A DNA stretch of 64,000 nt from Vigna angularis. Taxonomy: Eukaryota; Streptophyta; Magnoliopsida; Fabales; Fabaceae. Where the stretch lies: positions 24,160,077 through 24,224,076 of the forward strand of contig NC_068973.1 in the NCBI RefSeq assembly GCF_016808095.1. The letters run 5' to 3'. This document shows positions 36,113-48,152 of this stretch, in pieces. The position numbers were made by a program, and so were the translations under genes. Every line of letters begins with the position of its first letter. The stretch's first letter is position 1. Under the pieces are notes generated by a model that did no database searches, was not told the DNA's origin, and saw only the letters and a program-made list of their open reading frames with translations.

Positions 36113-36887
36113 GTTTATTATCTTTATATGTTTAACATTTGTTTATTTTTCTTTATATGAATGTTTAGGATTTAATTAAACTAAGAATTATAAGATTTGT
36201 GTGAATATTAGACAGTGTCTTTTAATTAAAAAGGAAGAAGTCTTGTTTTGTATATTATATAGCATTTTTTTAAAATTATTTCTCATAGATAAAATTAACA
36301 AAAACCTATAAAATATTAAAATAATAGTTATAATTATAATAACATGTTAACTTTAACTTTCTATTTAATTATTGTCATAACCAATTATAAGAGTGTTGTA
36401 TATTGTTGGATGTTAATTGGGGTTAAATTTCACCTTCACACAATAAAGTGGTAAAGAACAAAATTTTGAAAGAATTATTCAATTGTGTGATCTATTCTAT
36501 GCACCAAATCAATTACAATACATTTGAATGAGAATTATCATGTTAATATAATATAGAGTAGTAAGTACATGACAATTGGTTTTTGGGATTTTTTTTTTAG
36601 AAAAATATGAATAATAGTATATACTATATATATTGAGTGGAACGGAGACTAGATTCAAGTAATATGTTTAGAGGCAATTGTGATAGATCTAATGAATATA
36701 ACAACAATCATATACTTTCTTGTTCAAATATGCAAGATGAATTAAAACAAAGTTCCAAATAACCTTACACATCTTACACATATTTCTCTTGTGGTAAGAT
36801 ACTTAGTAATCTTATGGAAATCCAATTTCACATAATTACTCCTAGGCAATAGCTTCTCTAGACGACTCGACTAGATTTGTTTCCATG
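35460..36887. other. AT-rich spacer with a short (AT)n at 36070-36109
   Basis: No coding signal or element ends recognised apart from the AT microsatellite. Confidence 0.6.
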
Positions 36888-37420
36888 TCTAGTGTTAAGA
36901 TATCGGCAAGTATACTGAATCGTATCAAGTAATAATAAATGGTAAGATCAAGTATCGTTTTCCAAGAGACTCATGATACTAAACAGTTATGTGATTACTC
37001 AACTAATTAAGACTTTTTGAAAAACAATTGAGGATTTTGAATGCAAAAACAAGAAAATAAATATGAATGCACTTTTGATCAACTGACGACAACACAAAGG
37101 TGAATGAATGATATTGAAATTATGAGATGGTTCTGTTGTTGGGGTTTAGATTTCACCTAGTTTACTCTCATGCATATAAGAATTCGTCTTCTTCATTCAA
37201 TTGTTAACATTACTTTCTAAATTACTTAAAATCCGATCCATCGGCGAAGAAATCCTATCCTTAATTACTAGACTGCAATCCCTTGCATCCCTAATAATTA
37301 ATTCTGCATTACGATTAGAAGCTTAAGATGACAAAAACTCATACCCCCACCCCTGAGCAATACTGATTTGGAAGAAATTCTCTAGATCGTGGTTTCTAGG
37401 TATTTCCCAATAACAAAGAA

Positions 37421-40162
37421 TGTAAGATCCATAGAAAAATATAAAAAATTTTCTATTTTATTTTATTTTCTGGTTGTGATCCTAAATATTTAAGTGTAGT
37501 ATGTATTGGTTTGTAGAAAGTATTGTGAAAGTGAATAAAAATTAGTTAATATTAGTTTTTATACTTAATTTTCGAAATTTATATGAAATAAGGCTTAAGT
37601 AACATTGTTTGCATTAAATTATCAACAAATTTGAAATGGTGTAGTGGTCAGTGCATATATATTGATGTTAGAGAACATGAGTTCGATTCTTATCCAGACA
37701 CTTCTTAGCTTTGCAATTTCCATTTTTATGATTGGTTGACATGTGTGGCCCACATGATGTAGAAAAGAGAAAAAAAGAAATGTTGATCTTGTCTTGTGAA
37801 CGTGAATTATGCAGAAGGGGTTGTTCTTCTTTGTTTTTTTTTCTTTTCTTTCTTGTTTCTTCCATGCATAGTTAGATCTAGAAAAAATTAAAGTGAGAGT
37901 AAGTTAGAATTTTTTTGTGACTCTAGGAATGGTTGTTCACGGAGAAGGTAGTGTATTTGTTTTTTTTCCTCCTTTAATAGTTTGGTATTATGTGCTTTTG
38001 AATGGGATTGGAGAGGTGGTTTTGTGAAACAACAAAACCCGTGTCTGATATGTTTGGGTTTGTAGTGAGAAAAGAAATATTTGCAAAGACTTTGGAGGCA
38101 TAGGAGGGACTCACCTTATTGTTGTTTTGTTGTGGACATTATTTTTTTTTTAGTCTGAAGTTGATTGTAAAAGAGAGGAGGGGCTTTTAAATTAGCTTAA
38201 TTTGTGAGTCAGAGAAAAACATTTGCTACTATTCTTACACCAAAAAAAAAAAACCAGAACACTAGTAAGAGAGGTGTAGAGACTTTGTTCTTCTACTCTT
38301 AGTGGAGTTTCAAAGAGGATCCAAGAGGGTGGAGTGACTTTGGGGTACATCAAGAGGAGAGAAGCTTGTGGTCATTTCATTAACATCAAAGAAAACTCTA
38401 GAAAATTTCTACAACAAGAGGTAAGGGGAGCTTGCCTTGCTTTATTTAGTTGTGATTTGGTGAATGGTGGGGATGAGTATATATTTGAAAATGGTATAGC
38501 TTGATATATGTGTTGCATGGGGTATAACTTTGATACATGTTTTCTTGGGGTATAGCATGATATATGTGTTGCATGGGGTATAACTTTGATATATATTTTT
38601 CTTGGTTATAACTTGATATATGGGTTGCATGGGGTATAACTTTGACATATATTTTCTTGGGGTATAGCTTGATATGTTTTGCATGAGGTATAGTTTTGAT
38701 ATATGTTTTGCATGGGGTATACCTTTAATATGTGTTTCCTTGTTATATTTGTAATTTTTCAAGTTATGTTTTTATGGTTTCCATGTGGGGTACCTTCTTA
38801 CACTCTAAATCTAGAGTGTATGAGGTGTGAAGGGGTGAGTTTTCTCTTCCTTTTAGTGGAAGAAATGAGTGAGTAAGTGGGTTAGGAAGAAGACTGAGTT
38901 TAGGAAAAACCAGGGGGTGCGCCAGAAAGTCTGTTTTCTGGACACGGGGTATAAACTTAATAATTTCAGGGGGTGCACTAGAGATTTTGTTTTCTGGACA
39001 CGGGGTATAAACTTAATAATTTCTGGGGGTGCACCAGAAATTCTGTTTTCTGGACAGGGGGTGTGAACTTAGTAATTTCAGGAGGTGCGCCAGAAATTTT
39101 AATTTCTGGAGAGGGATGTGAAATTAGTAAATTTTGGGGTTAAAAAGAAAAATTATTTTAAAATATTTTTTGAGAATTTTTGGTTATTTTGTGTGGCCTA
39201 TATTTTGTTGGTTTTATACATGTTATTAAGAACATGTATGAGTTAGTAATCGAGTACAATTACTGTCGAGTAATACATGTTAATGAGAACATGTATCAGA
39301 TTGTGATCGAGCGCGATTAATTAAGTTTGTTGGCAATCATATAGTAGATTAAGTTAATTTACTTGTTCTTTTGTAACAAAAAAAAAGAAAAGGTGTGAGA
39401 AATTCGATACGATTATAGATTTGAAGATCAGAAATTTGAGTATCACTTTCTTCTACGTGAGAAGGTGATTGTCTCGCCCATGACTTCGGCTCGTGCTGAG
39501 TATAGTGCATTTGTACGCGTAGTACCAATGTGTTTACTCGTTAGTCCTTGAGGAGTCAGGGAAGACAGGTACGAAGTTACGATGGGAGACGATTTTCATC
39601 ACCGCTATTGAGAGTAGGTTGTGATGACGAAATGTGAAGAAGGATTGGTTTTCCCCAGAGGATAATCGATTGTTATTGAGAACAGGTGGTGATGACGAAA
39701 ATACAAAGAAAACGACATTGAATTATGAAAGGATAGATTGTGGTGATATTTTTCGCATCAATATATGTTATTGCGATTTTTGTTGTTGTATGATCTGTGT
39801 ATAATATGATATTTCTGGTTGCTCACCCTTGCATGTTGTGGTTTTGGTTTCCACCTGCAATGATCGTACTTGTACGGGAGCAGATGATATTGCAGATGTT
39901 ACTGGAATGGAGTAGCTCAACGAGAGTGCTGGGAAATAAATCTTGTTTGGGATTTTCTTTAAGTTGCTATTTATCGGCGTGTTTAATTTTTATCGTTGTA
40001 AAAGACAAATAATATGTGTTTTCAATATGATGTAAGAACATATAATAAGTAATGCTTTGCTTCCGCATAAAAAATAAAAAATAAATCTGTATTTGGACGA
40101 GAATGTTTTAAACGTTTGTAGTTTGATCTATTTTAAGTAACATCTTATTAAGGGGCGTTACA
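37421..40162 (+). repeat. 5' LTR of the chromovirus
   Basis: 2742 bp. Contains a 56-bp tandem array (units starting at 38503, 38559, 38615, 38671) and a second repeat zone with GGGGGTGCGCCAGAAA-type units at about 38910-39110. Bases 37806-37951 are absent from the 3' LTR. Confidence 0.93.
38484..38745 (+). repeat. 56-bp tandem array in the 5' LTR, four units
   Basis: GATATATGTGTTGCATGGGG-type units at exact 56-bp spacing. Minus-strand reading gives a repetitive false frame. Confidence 0.9.
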
Positions 40163-40166
40163 AGTT

Positions 40167-40178
40167 TGGTATCAGAGC
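40167..40178 (+). other. Primer-binding site of the chromovirus
   Basis: TGGTATCAGAGC four bases after the LTR end, the initiator-Met tRNA type used by plant gypsy elements. Confidence 0.93.
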
Positions 40179-40301
40179 CTTGGTTTTTGAAAAATCTTTT
40201 AGGGCCTTGGGGAGTGAGCTCGACTAGTTCTTTTTTTTTTAGATTTGAATGATTGTGTGACAATTTTCTTATCCATTTGTTTTTTTTAAAAATGATAGAG
40301 G

Positions 40302-43300
40302 ATGTCGAGACGGGGAAGAACTCCTACTCCTATCAATGCTACTGCTGATCTCGCACAGGCTCTTCGAGAAATTTCTCGGGTGCTGTAGGGGCAGCAAGAG
40401 CAACATGTTGACCAAGCTGTTAGGCCGCGTGTGGGTATGAATGATTTCTTGCGGCACAATCCTGTCAAGTTCAATGGGAAGGCTACTCCAGATGAGGCAG
40501 ACGACTGGATCTGTTGTAATGAGAAGATTTTTGATGCGATTGACTGTTTTGAGGCTCAGAAGCTTGTTTTTGCTACTTACATGTTGGCAGGGGAGGCAGA
40601 ATACTGGTGGCGCGGTCTTCGAATGGGGATGGATGCTAGGGGAGAAGTCGCCACTTGGGAGGACTTCAGATTCAAATTCTTGGAGAGGTACTTTCCTGTC
40701 AATGCAAAAATGGAGCGAGAGGCTGAATTCTTGACCTTGCAACAAGGGAATATGTCAGTGCAGGCTTACAAGGAGAGGTTCGAATATTTGGCTCGATTCT
40801 ATACTCAGAATGTGAGCGAGGAATGGAAGTGCAGAAAGTTTGAGAGAGGCTTGCGCCACAATCTTCTGAAAGCCCTGGTCCTTTTGAAAATTAATCATTT
40901 TCCTGAGCTAGTGGAGCAGGCTAAAGTGGTGGAAGGAATGGAAGAAAAAGGACGAGTAATGAGAATTGAGAAAGGAAGTTCCTCTAGAGGAAAGCCTCAA
41001 AAGAAGCCTTATGAGAGACCAGCACCGTTCAGTTTGGGGATCCTGACATGCTTTGAGTGTGGTGGAAATCATCTTAGAAGGAACTGTCCCAAGCTTGTGG
41101 ACTTCAAAAAGGAAGTGAGGGTATGTTTCACATGCAATAAGCCAGGACACATTTCTCGTGATTGTCCCCAAAGGAAGACATCCGGTGGAGTGCCTCAGAA
41201 AACTGTCAATGTTGGAAAGCCGCAAGCGTCAGGCAGGGTTTTTGCTATGTCAGGGGCTGAAGCTGAGAAGTCAGGTAATTTGATACTTGATGCTTGTTCT
41301 TTGTTTGACAAAACTGTGATTGTTTTGTTTGATTCGGGTGCAACACACTCGTTTATTTCCTTGTTATGTGTGGAGAATCTTGGTCTCTCTATGTTTGATT
41401 TGGGGTGTGAGCTTATAGTCTCCACTCCAGCATCCGGACAAGTTTCAACCAGTTCAGTCTGTGTTGGGTGTCCGATTGAAGTGGGAGGACGCAAGTCCAA
41501 GGTCAACTTGGTGTGTCTACCGCTTGAGGGTTTGGATGTGATCTTGGGAATGGATTGGTTAGCTGATAATTGTGTGCTGATCGACTGTGGACGTCAGAAG
41601 GTGATTTTCCAAGAACAAGAAGGTGTTGAAATGTCAAAATCAAAAGAGGTGTTGCAGGATCTCAAGGATGGAGCTATCTGTTTTGCAGTGATGATGAAAG
41701 AGCAAAAGGAAAACACAAACGAACAAATCAGTGGAATCCTCGTAGTAGAAGAGTATGCAGATGTGTTTCCGGAAGAGGTGCCAGGATTGCCACCGAGTCG
41801 AGAGGTGGAATTTACAATTGATTTTCTGCCAGGAATAGGGCCAATATCAATGGCTCCATACCGTATGGCTCCTGCAGAATTAACCGAGTTGAAGAATCAG
41901 ATAGAAGATTTACTAGAGAAGAAGTTTATAAGGCCCAGTGTGTCACCGTGGGGTGCGCCTGTATTACTAGTGAAGAAGAAAGATGGAAGCTCGAGGTTGT
42001 GTGTGGATTATAGGCAACTAAACAAGGTTACTATAAAAAATAAGTACCCTTTGCCAAGGATCGATGATTTATTAGACCAGTTGAAAGGTGTGAGGGTGTT
42101 TTCAAAGATAGATTTGCGATCGGGGTATCATCAAATCCTTGTCAAGCCTGAGGATGTGCAGAAAATAGCATTTCGCTCACGCTATGGACACTACGAGTAT
42201 GTTGTAATGCCTTTCGGTGTAACGAATGCTCCAGCTATTTTCATGGATTACATGAATCGTATTTTTCATTCTTGCTTGGATCAGTTTGTCGTTGTATTCA
42301 TTGACGACATCCTTATATACTCAAGGAACCGAGAGGAGCATGCTGAACATCTGCGAACGGTATTAGAAATCCTAAGGGAACATCAGTTGTATGGAAAGCT
42401 GTCGAAGTGTGAATTTTGGTTGGATGAAGTTCAATTTCTCGGCCATGTGGTATCTGCTCAAGGAATCTCTGTAGATCCAGACAAGGTTGAAGCAGTGTTG
42501 AAGTGGGAACGTCCTTCGTCGGTGACCGAAGTAAGAAGTTTTGTTGGACTAGCAGGTTATTATCGGAAGTTTGTTAAGGGATTCTCCAAGATAGTGGGTC
42601 CTTTAACACAGTTGACAAGGAAGGACCAACCGTTTGTTTGGACAGATCGGTGTGAAGCTAGTTTCGAGGAGATGAAACGGAGATTAACAACTGCTCCAGT
42701 ACTGATTATTCCAGACACAAGCAAGGCTTTTGAAGTGTATTGTGATGCATCATATCAAGGTTTAGGTTGTGTTTTGATGCAGCTTAGGAGACCAGTGGCG
42801 TACGCATCTCGTCAGTTAAAAGTTCATGAAAGAAACTATCCGACGCATGATTTAGAATTGGCGGCAGTGGTGTTTGCTTTGAAGACTTGGCGACACTATT
42901 TGTATGGGGCGAGTTTTCAGGTTTTTAGCGATCATAAAAGTCTGAAATACTTGTTTGATCAAAAGGAATTAAATATGCGGCAACGAAGGTGGATGGAATA
43001 TCTGAAAGACTACGATTTTGAGCTGCAATATCATCCTGGAAAAGCAAACGTTGTTGCTGATGCTCTGAGCAGGAAGCGTGTTGAGATGTCTGCCTTGATG
43101 ATCAAAGAGTTGGAGCTGATAGAGAAGTTGCGAGACTTGAACCTTGGCATGCAGTTAGGACAAGGTCATTTGTGGTGCAGTCATCTAAAAATCACGAGTG
43201 AGTTCTTAGAACAAGTGAAGGCAGAACAAGAAATAGATCAGGAGCTTCAGCGTATTGTGAAGAAGTTGGGGATTGACCAGGTTAAAGACTTTGCTTTGAG

Positions 43301-44636
43301 TAGTGATGGCATACTTCGCTTTCAGGGAAGAGTGTGTGTTCCAGCAAAACCTGAGTTGAAAAGACTGATATTGGAGGAAGGGCATAAGAGCAATCTAAGT
43401 ATACATCCGGGAATGACCAAGATGTATAAAGACTTGAAAGAGTCCTTTTGGTGGGATGGAATGAAGAAGGATGTGGCAGAGTTTGTGGCTTCTTGTTTGG
43501 TATGTCAGAAGGCAAAGATAGAACATCAAAGGCCGGGTGGAATGTTACAGCAGTTAGATATTCCCCAATGGAAATGGGATAGCATCTCGATGGATTTTGT
43601 AACTCACTTACCGAGGTCATCAAAGGGTCATGATTCCATTTGGGTAATAGTTGATCGTTTGACGAAGAGTGCTCACTTTTTGCCAATCAACCTAAGGATG
43701 TCAATGGAGAAGTTAGCGGAGCTGTATATTCGGGAAATAGTGAGATTGCATGGTGTGCCTAATAGCATTGTCTCAGATCGGGATCCAAGGTTTACCTCAA
43801 GGTTTTGGAAATTGTTGCAAGAGGCTTTGGGTTCGAGGTTGAGGATGAGCTCAGCGTATCACCCTCAAACAGATGGACAGACTGAAAGGACTATTCAATC
43901 GCTGGAAGACTTGTTGAGGACTTGTGTCTTGGATCATCTGGGAGGTTGGAGCGAGATCCTATCGTTGGTGGAGTTTACTTACAACAATAGTTATCACTCT
44001 AGCATCGGAATGGCACCTTTTGAAGCTTTGTATGGGCGAAGATGTCGGACTCCTTTGTGTTGGTTTCAGGATGGAGCAGCTATAGTGATAGGTCCTGAGT
44101 TGTTACAACAAACTACTTAGAAGGTAAGGTTGATTCAAGAGAGGATGAGAACAACTCAAAGCAGGCAGAAGTCGTATGCGGATCAGAGGAGAAGGCCACT
44201 TGAGTTTAGCGAAGGAGATCATGTGTTTTTGCGGGTAACACCGGTGACAGGCTTGGGTAGGGCTATCAAGTCAAGGAAATTGTCACCAAAGTTTCTCGGA
44301 CCCTATGACATTCTAAGAAAAATTGGACCAGTAGCGTACGAAGTAGCATTACCTCCGCAGTTAGCAAATCTACATAATGTATTCCATGTATCGCAACTGA
44401 GGAAGTATGTCTCTGATCCCACTCATGTCTTGGAAGCAGAGGACATTCAAGTGCGTGAAGATCTCACTGTAGAAGCTAGGCCAGTAAGGGTGTTAGAAGT
44501 TCAGACAAAAGAACTTCGGGGAAAGAAAATTTGTACTGTGAAGGTACTTTGGAACGAGATAACTCAAGAGATGACTTGGGAGCTAGAGGATTTTATGAGA
44601 AAAGAATACCCTCATTTGTTTGAAGTACTACCTTAG
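40302..44636 (+). pseudogene. Gag-pol polyprotein of the chromovirus, two in-frame TAG codons
   Basis: Frame opens at ATG 40302, meets TAG at 40386-40388, is open from the ATG at 40431 for 1229 codons to TAG 44118-44120, then continues in the same frame to 44636. Domain order, numbered from 40431: Gag (1-200), two CCHC knuckles (about 206 CFECGG and 233 CFTCNK), aspartic protease [10 protein letters not shown] (about 299), RT with FIDDI (about 623), RNase H YCDAS (about 770), integrase with HPGM..CLVC zinc finger (about 990-1025) and a core ending QTDGQTER (about 1145), then after the second TAG the GDHVFLRV motif, HNVFHVSQLRKY and a chromodomain-like tail. All active-site motifs are present; no frameshift seen. 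The first TAG stands in a CAG-like position (C-to-T in a CHG site fits methylation decay); the second truncates the integrase C-terminus and chromodomain. Confidence 0.92.
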
Positions 44637-44658
44637 ATTTTCGAGGACGAAAATTTTT

Positions 44659-44672
44659 GGAGTTGGGGAGAA
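44659..44672 (+). other. Polypurine tract before the 3' LTR
   Basis: GGAGTTGGGGAGAA immediately upstream of TGTAAGATCC. Confidence 0.8.
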
Positions 44673-47327
44673 TGTAAGATCCATAGAAAAATATAAAAAA
44701 TTTTCTATTTTATTTTATTTTCTGGTTGTGATCCTAAATATTTAAGTGTAGTATGTATTGGTTTGTAGAAAGTATTGTGAAAGTGAATAAAAATTAGTTA
44801 ATATTAGTTTTTATACTTAATTTTCGAAATTTATATGAAATAAGGCTTAAGTAACATTGTTTGCATTAAATTATCAACAAATTTGAAATGGTGTAGTGGT
44901 CAGTGCATATATATTGATGTTAGAGAATATGAGTTCGATTCTTATCCAGACACTTCTTAGCTTTACAATTTCCATTTTTATGATTGGTTGACATATGTGG
45001 CCCACATGATGTAGAAAAGAGAAAAAAAGAAATGTTGATCTTGTCTTGTGAACGTGATGTATTTGTTTTTTTTCCTCCTTTAATAGTTTGGTATTATGTG
45101 CTTTTGCATGGGATTGGAGAGGTGGTTTTGTGAAAAAACAAAACCCGTGTCTGATATGTTTGGGTTTGTAGTGAGCAAAGAAATATTTGCAAAGACTTTG
45201 GAGGCATAGGAGGGACTCACCTTATTGTTGTTTTGTTGTGGACATTATTTTTTTTTTAGTCTGAAGTTGATTGTAAAAGAGAGGAGGGGCTTTTAAATTA
45301 GCTTAATTTGTGAGTCAGAGAAAAACATTTGCTACTATTCTTACACCAAAAAAAAAAAAAAACAGAACACTAGTAAGAGAGGTGTAGAGACTTTGTTCTT
45401 CTACTCTTAGTGGAGTTTCAAAGAGGATCCAAGAGGGTGGAGTGACTTTGGGGTACATCAAGAGGAGATAAGCTTGTGGTCATTTCATTAACATCAAAGA
45501 AAACTCTAGAAAATTTCTACAACAAGAGGTAAGGGGAGCTTGCCTTGCTTTATTTAGTTGTGATTTGGTGAATGGTGGGGATGAGTATATATTTGAAAAG
45601 GCTATAGCTTGATATATGTGTTGCATGGGGTATAACTTTGATATATGTTTTATTGGGGTATAGCATGATATATGTGTTGCATGGGGTATAACTTTGATAT
45701 ATGTTTTCTTGGGGTATAGCATGATATATGTGTTGCATGGGGTATAACTTTGATATATATTTTTCTTGGTTATAACTTGATATATGGGTTGCATGGGGTA
45801 TAACTTTGACATATGTTTTCTTGGGGTATAGCTTGATATGTTTTGCATGAGGTATAGTTTTGATATATGTTTTGCATGGGGTATACCTTTAATATGTGTT
45901 TCCTTGTTATATTTGTAATTTTTCAAGTTATGTTTTTATGGTTTCCATGTGGGGTACCTTCTTACACTCTAAATCTATAGTGTATGAGGTGTGAAGGGGT
46001 GAGTTTTCTCTTCCTTTTAGTGGAAGAAATGAGTGAGTAAGTGGGTTAGGAAGAAGACTGAGTTTAGGAAAAACCAGGGGGTGCGCCAGAAAGTCTGTTT
46101 TCTGGACACGGGGTATAAACTTAATAATTTCAGGGGGTGCGCTAGAGATTATGTTTTCTGGACACGGGGTATAAACTTAATAATTTCTGGGGGTGCACCA
46201 GAAATTCTGTTTTCTGGACAGGGGGTGTGAACTTAGTAATTTCAGGAGGTGCGCCAGAAATTTTAATTTCTGGACAGGGATGTGAAATTAGTAAATTTTG
46301 GGGTTAAAAAGAAAAATTATTTTAAAATATTTTTTGAGAATTGTTGTTTATTTTGTGTGGCCTATATTTTGTTGGTTTTATACATGTTATTGAGAACATG
46401 TATGAGTTAGTAATCGAGTACAATTACTGTCGAGTAATACATGTTAATGAGAACATGTATCAGATTGTGATCGAGCGCGATTAAATAAGTTCGTTGGCAA
46501 TCATATAGTAGATTAAGTTAATTTACTTGTTCTTTTGTAACAAAAAAAAAAAAGAAAAGGTGTGAGAAATTCAATACGATTATAGATTTGAAGATCAGAA
46601 ATTTGAGTATCACTTTCTTCTACGTGAGAAGGTGATTGTCTCGCCCATGACTTCGGCTCGTGTTGAGTATAGTGCATTTGTACGCGTAGTACCAATGTGT
46701 TTACTCGTTAGTCCTTGAGGAGTCAGGGAAGACAGGTATGAAGTTACGATGGGAGACGATTTTCATCATCGCTATTGAGAGCATGTTGTGATGACGAAAT
46801 GTGAAGAAGGATTGGTTTTCCCCAGAGGATAATCGATTGTTATTGAGAACAGGTGGTGATGACGAAAATACAAAGAAAACGACATTGAATTATGAAAGGA
46901 TAGATTGTGGTGATATTTTTCGCGTCAATATATGTTATTGCGATTTTTTTTGTTGTATGATCTGTGTATAATATGATATTTCTGGTTGCTCACCCTTGCA
47001 TGTTGTGGTTTTGGTTTCCACCTGCAATGATCGTACTTGTACGGGAGCAGATGATATTGCAGATGTTACTGGGATGGAGTAGCTCAACGAGAGTGTTGGG
47101 AAATAAAACTTGTCTGGGATTTTCTTTAAGTTGCTATTTATCGGCGTGTTTAATTTTTATCGTTGTAAAAGACAAATAATATGTGTTTTCAATATGATGT
47201 AAGAACATATAATAAGTAATGCTTTGCTTCCGCATAAAAAAAAAAATAAATCTGTATTTGGACGAGAATGTTTTAAACGTTTGTAGTTTGATCTATTTTA
47301 AGTAACATCTTATTAAGGGGCGTTACA
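44673..47327 (+). repeat. 3' LTR of the chromovirus
   Basis: 2655 bp; same ends as the 5' LTR. Five 56-bp units (45611, 45667, 45723, 45779, 45835) instead of four, and a 146-bp deletion at about 45056. Confidence 0.93.
45595..45900 (+). repeat. 56-bp tandem array in the 3' LTR, five units
   Basis: Same unit as at 38484-38745, one copy more. The extra unit implies slippage or unequal exchange after insertion. Confidence 0.9.
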
Positions 47328-48152
47328 AAGAAGACCATTAAAACATGCCATGAACAATCAAAACATAACAAGCATAGAGCATAGGAGAAAATCCCTAACA
47401 ATTGATGAACGAAGCATAAATAATTAAAACCAATTCAAATACATGAGAGTTCACAGGGTTACATCATCCCCTAACAACAAATTGAGTTTAGTTCCACCTT
47501 GTCATGGGAAAACTAGATGAACAATGGAATGAGAATGAAAGATAAACCCTAAAAACTGAAGAGGAGAGCTTCCGCATCCACTTGTGCCTCTAGAGAGTTG
47601 GAGAAAATCTGAGTTTGTGTCAATTATGTCAAAAGATGATCTGTTTAGGTCGAGCAAATCCTTAAATAGGGCTGAATTGGATCATGGGCCAACGTTGACA
47701 TCGCTCAGCGCCCCACTTAGGGTGCCCAGGCGAGCTTGCGAGAGGATGGCGCTCAGCGCCCCAGACAGGGCGCCTAAGCGTGAAACGTTACAGGAAAGTT
47801 TGCGCTCAACACCCCAAAAAGGGCGCTCAGGCGTTACTGTGAGGCTCCTGCGCTGAGGGCCCTAGAGGAGGGCGCCTAAGCGTCCTGTGACCTTTAGCAG
47901 CCTTCTCTTCTGGTGCTCTTTCTTTCCTTTCTGAGTTTCAACTTCTTGAAATTTAACTCCTCTTCCAATTCATCCCAGTTTCCTCCAAAATCAAGGGAAT
48001 TTAGTGATAAAATCTTCAAATATAACCTCAACTCTCTTATTCATCAAAATAAACTAAAAACAAGAGAACAAACAAGTTTATAAGTCAAAAAGGGTTCATT
48101 TGTTATCAAAATTTACTCTCAAATAACGGTGAAATCAACCGTTATCATCTAG

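Larger units (their letters stand above)
37421..47327 (+). mobile_element. Ty3/gypsy chromovirus (Tekay/Del-type), nearly complete
   Basis: 9907 bp. 5' LTR 37421-40162 and 3' LTR 44673-47327, both starting TGTAAGATCC and ending GCGTTACA. PBS TGGTATCAGAGC at 40167-40178; purine tract GGAGTTGGGGAGAA just before the 3' LTR. TSD AAGAA at 37416-37420 and 47328-47332. One polyprotein frame runs from 40302 to 44636 with two TAG codons. The LTRs are near-identical in sequence, indicating a recent insertion, but differ by a 146-bp deletion and one 56-bp repeat unit. Confidence 0.95.
36893..48147 (-). mobile_element. Solo LTR of the Athila/Tat-type family, copy B, split by a gypsy element
   Basis: Two pieces, 36893-37420 and 47333-48147, together about 1343 bp and collinear with the LTR at 55493-56804. 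Starts TGTTAAGAT, ends TTATCA. TCTAG flanks both ends (36888-36892 and 48148-48152), a perfect 5-bp TSD. Has the GGCGCTCAGCGCC-type cluster at 47699-47883. Confidence 0.88.

Noticed and set aside
38442..38762. Repetitive minus-strand open frame (also at 45480-45926)
   Set aside because: It is the 56-bp LTR tandem array read in reverse; no start context or known domain.
40269..40745. Minus-strand 158-codon frame over the gag start
   Set aside because: Antisense shadow of the chromovirus gag; no domain.
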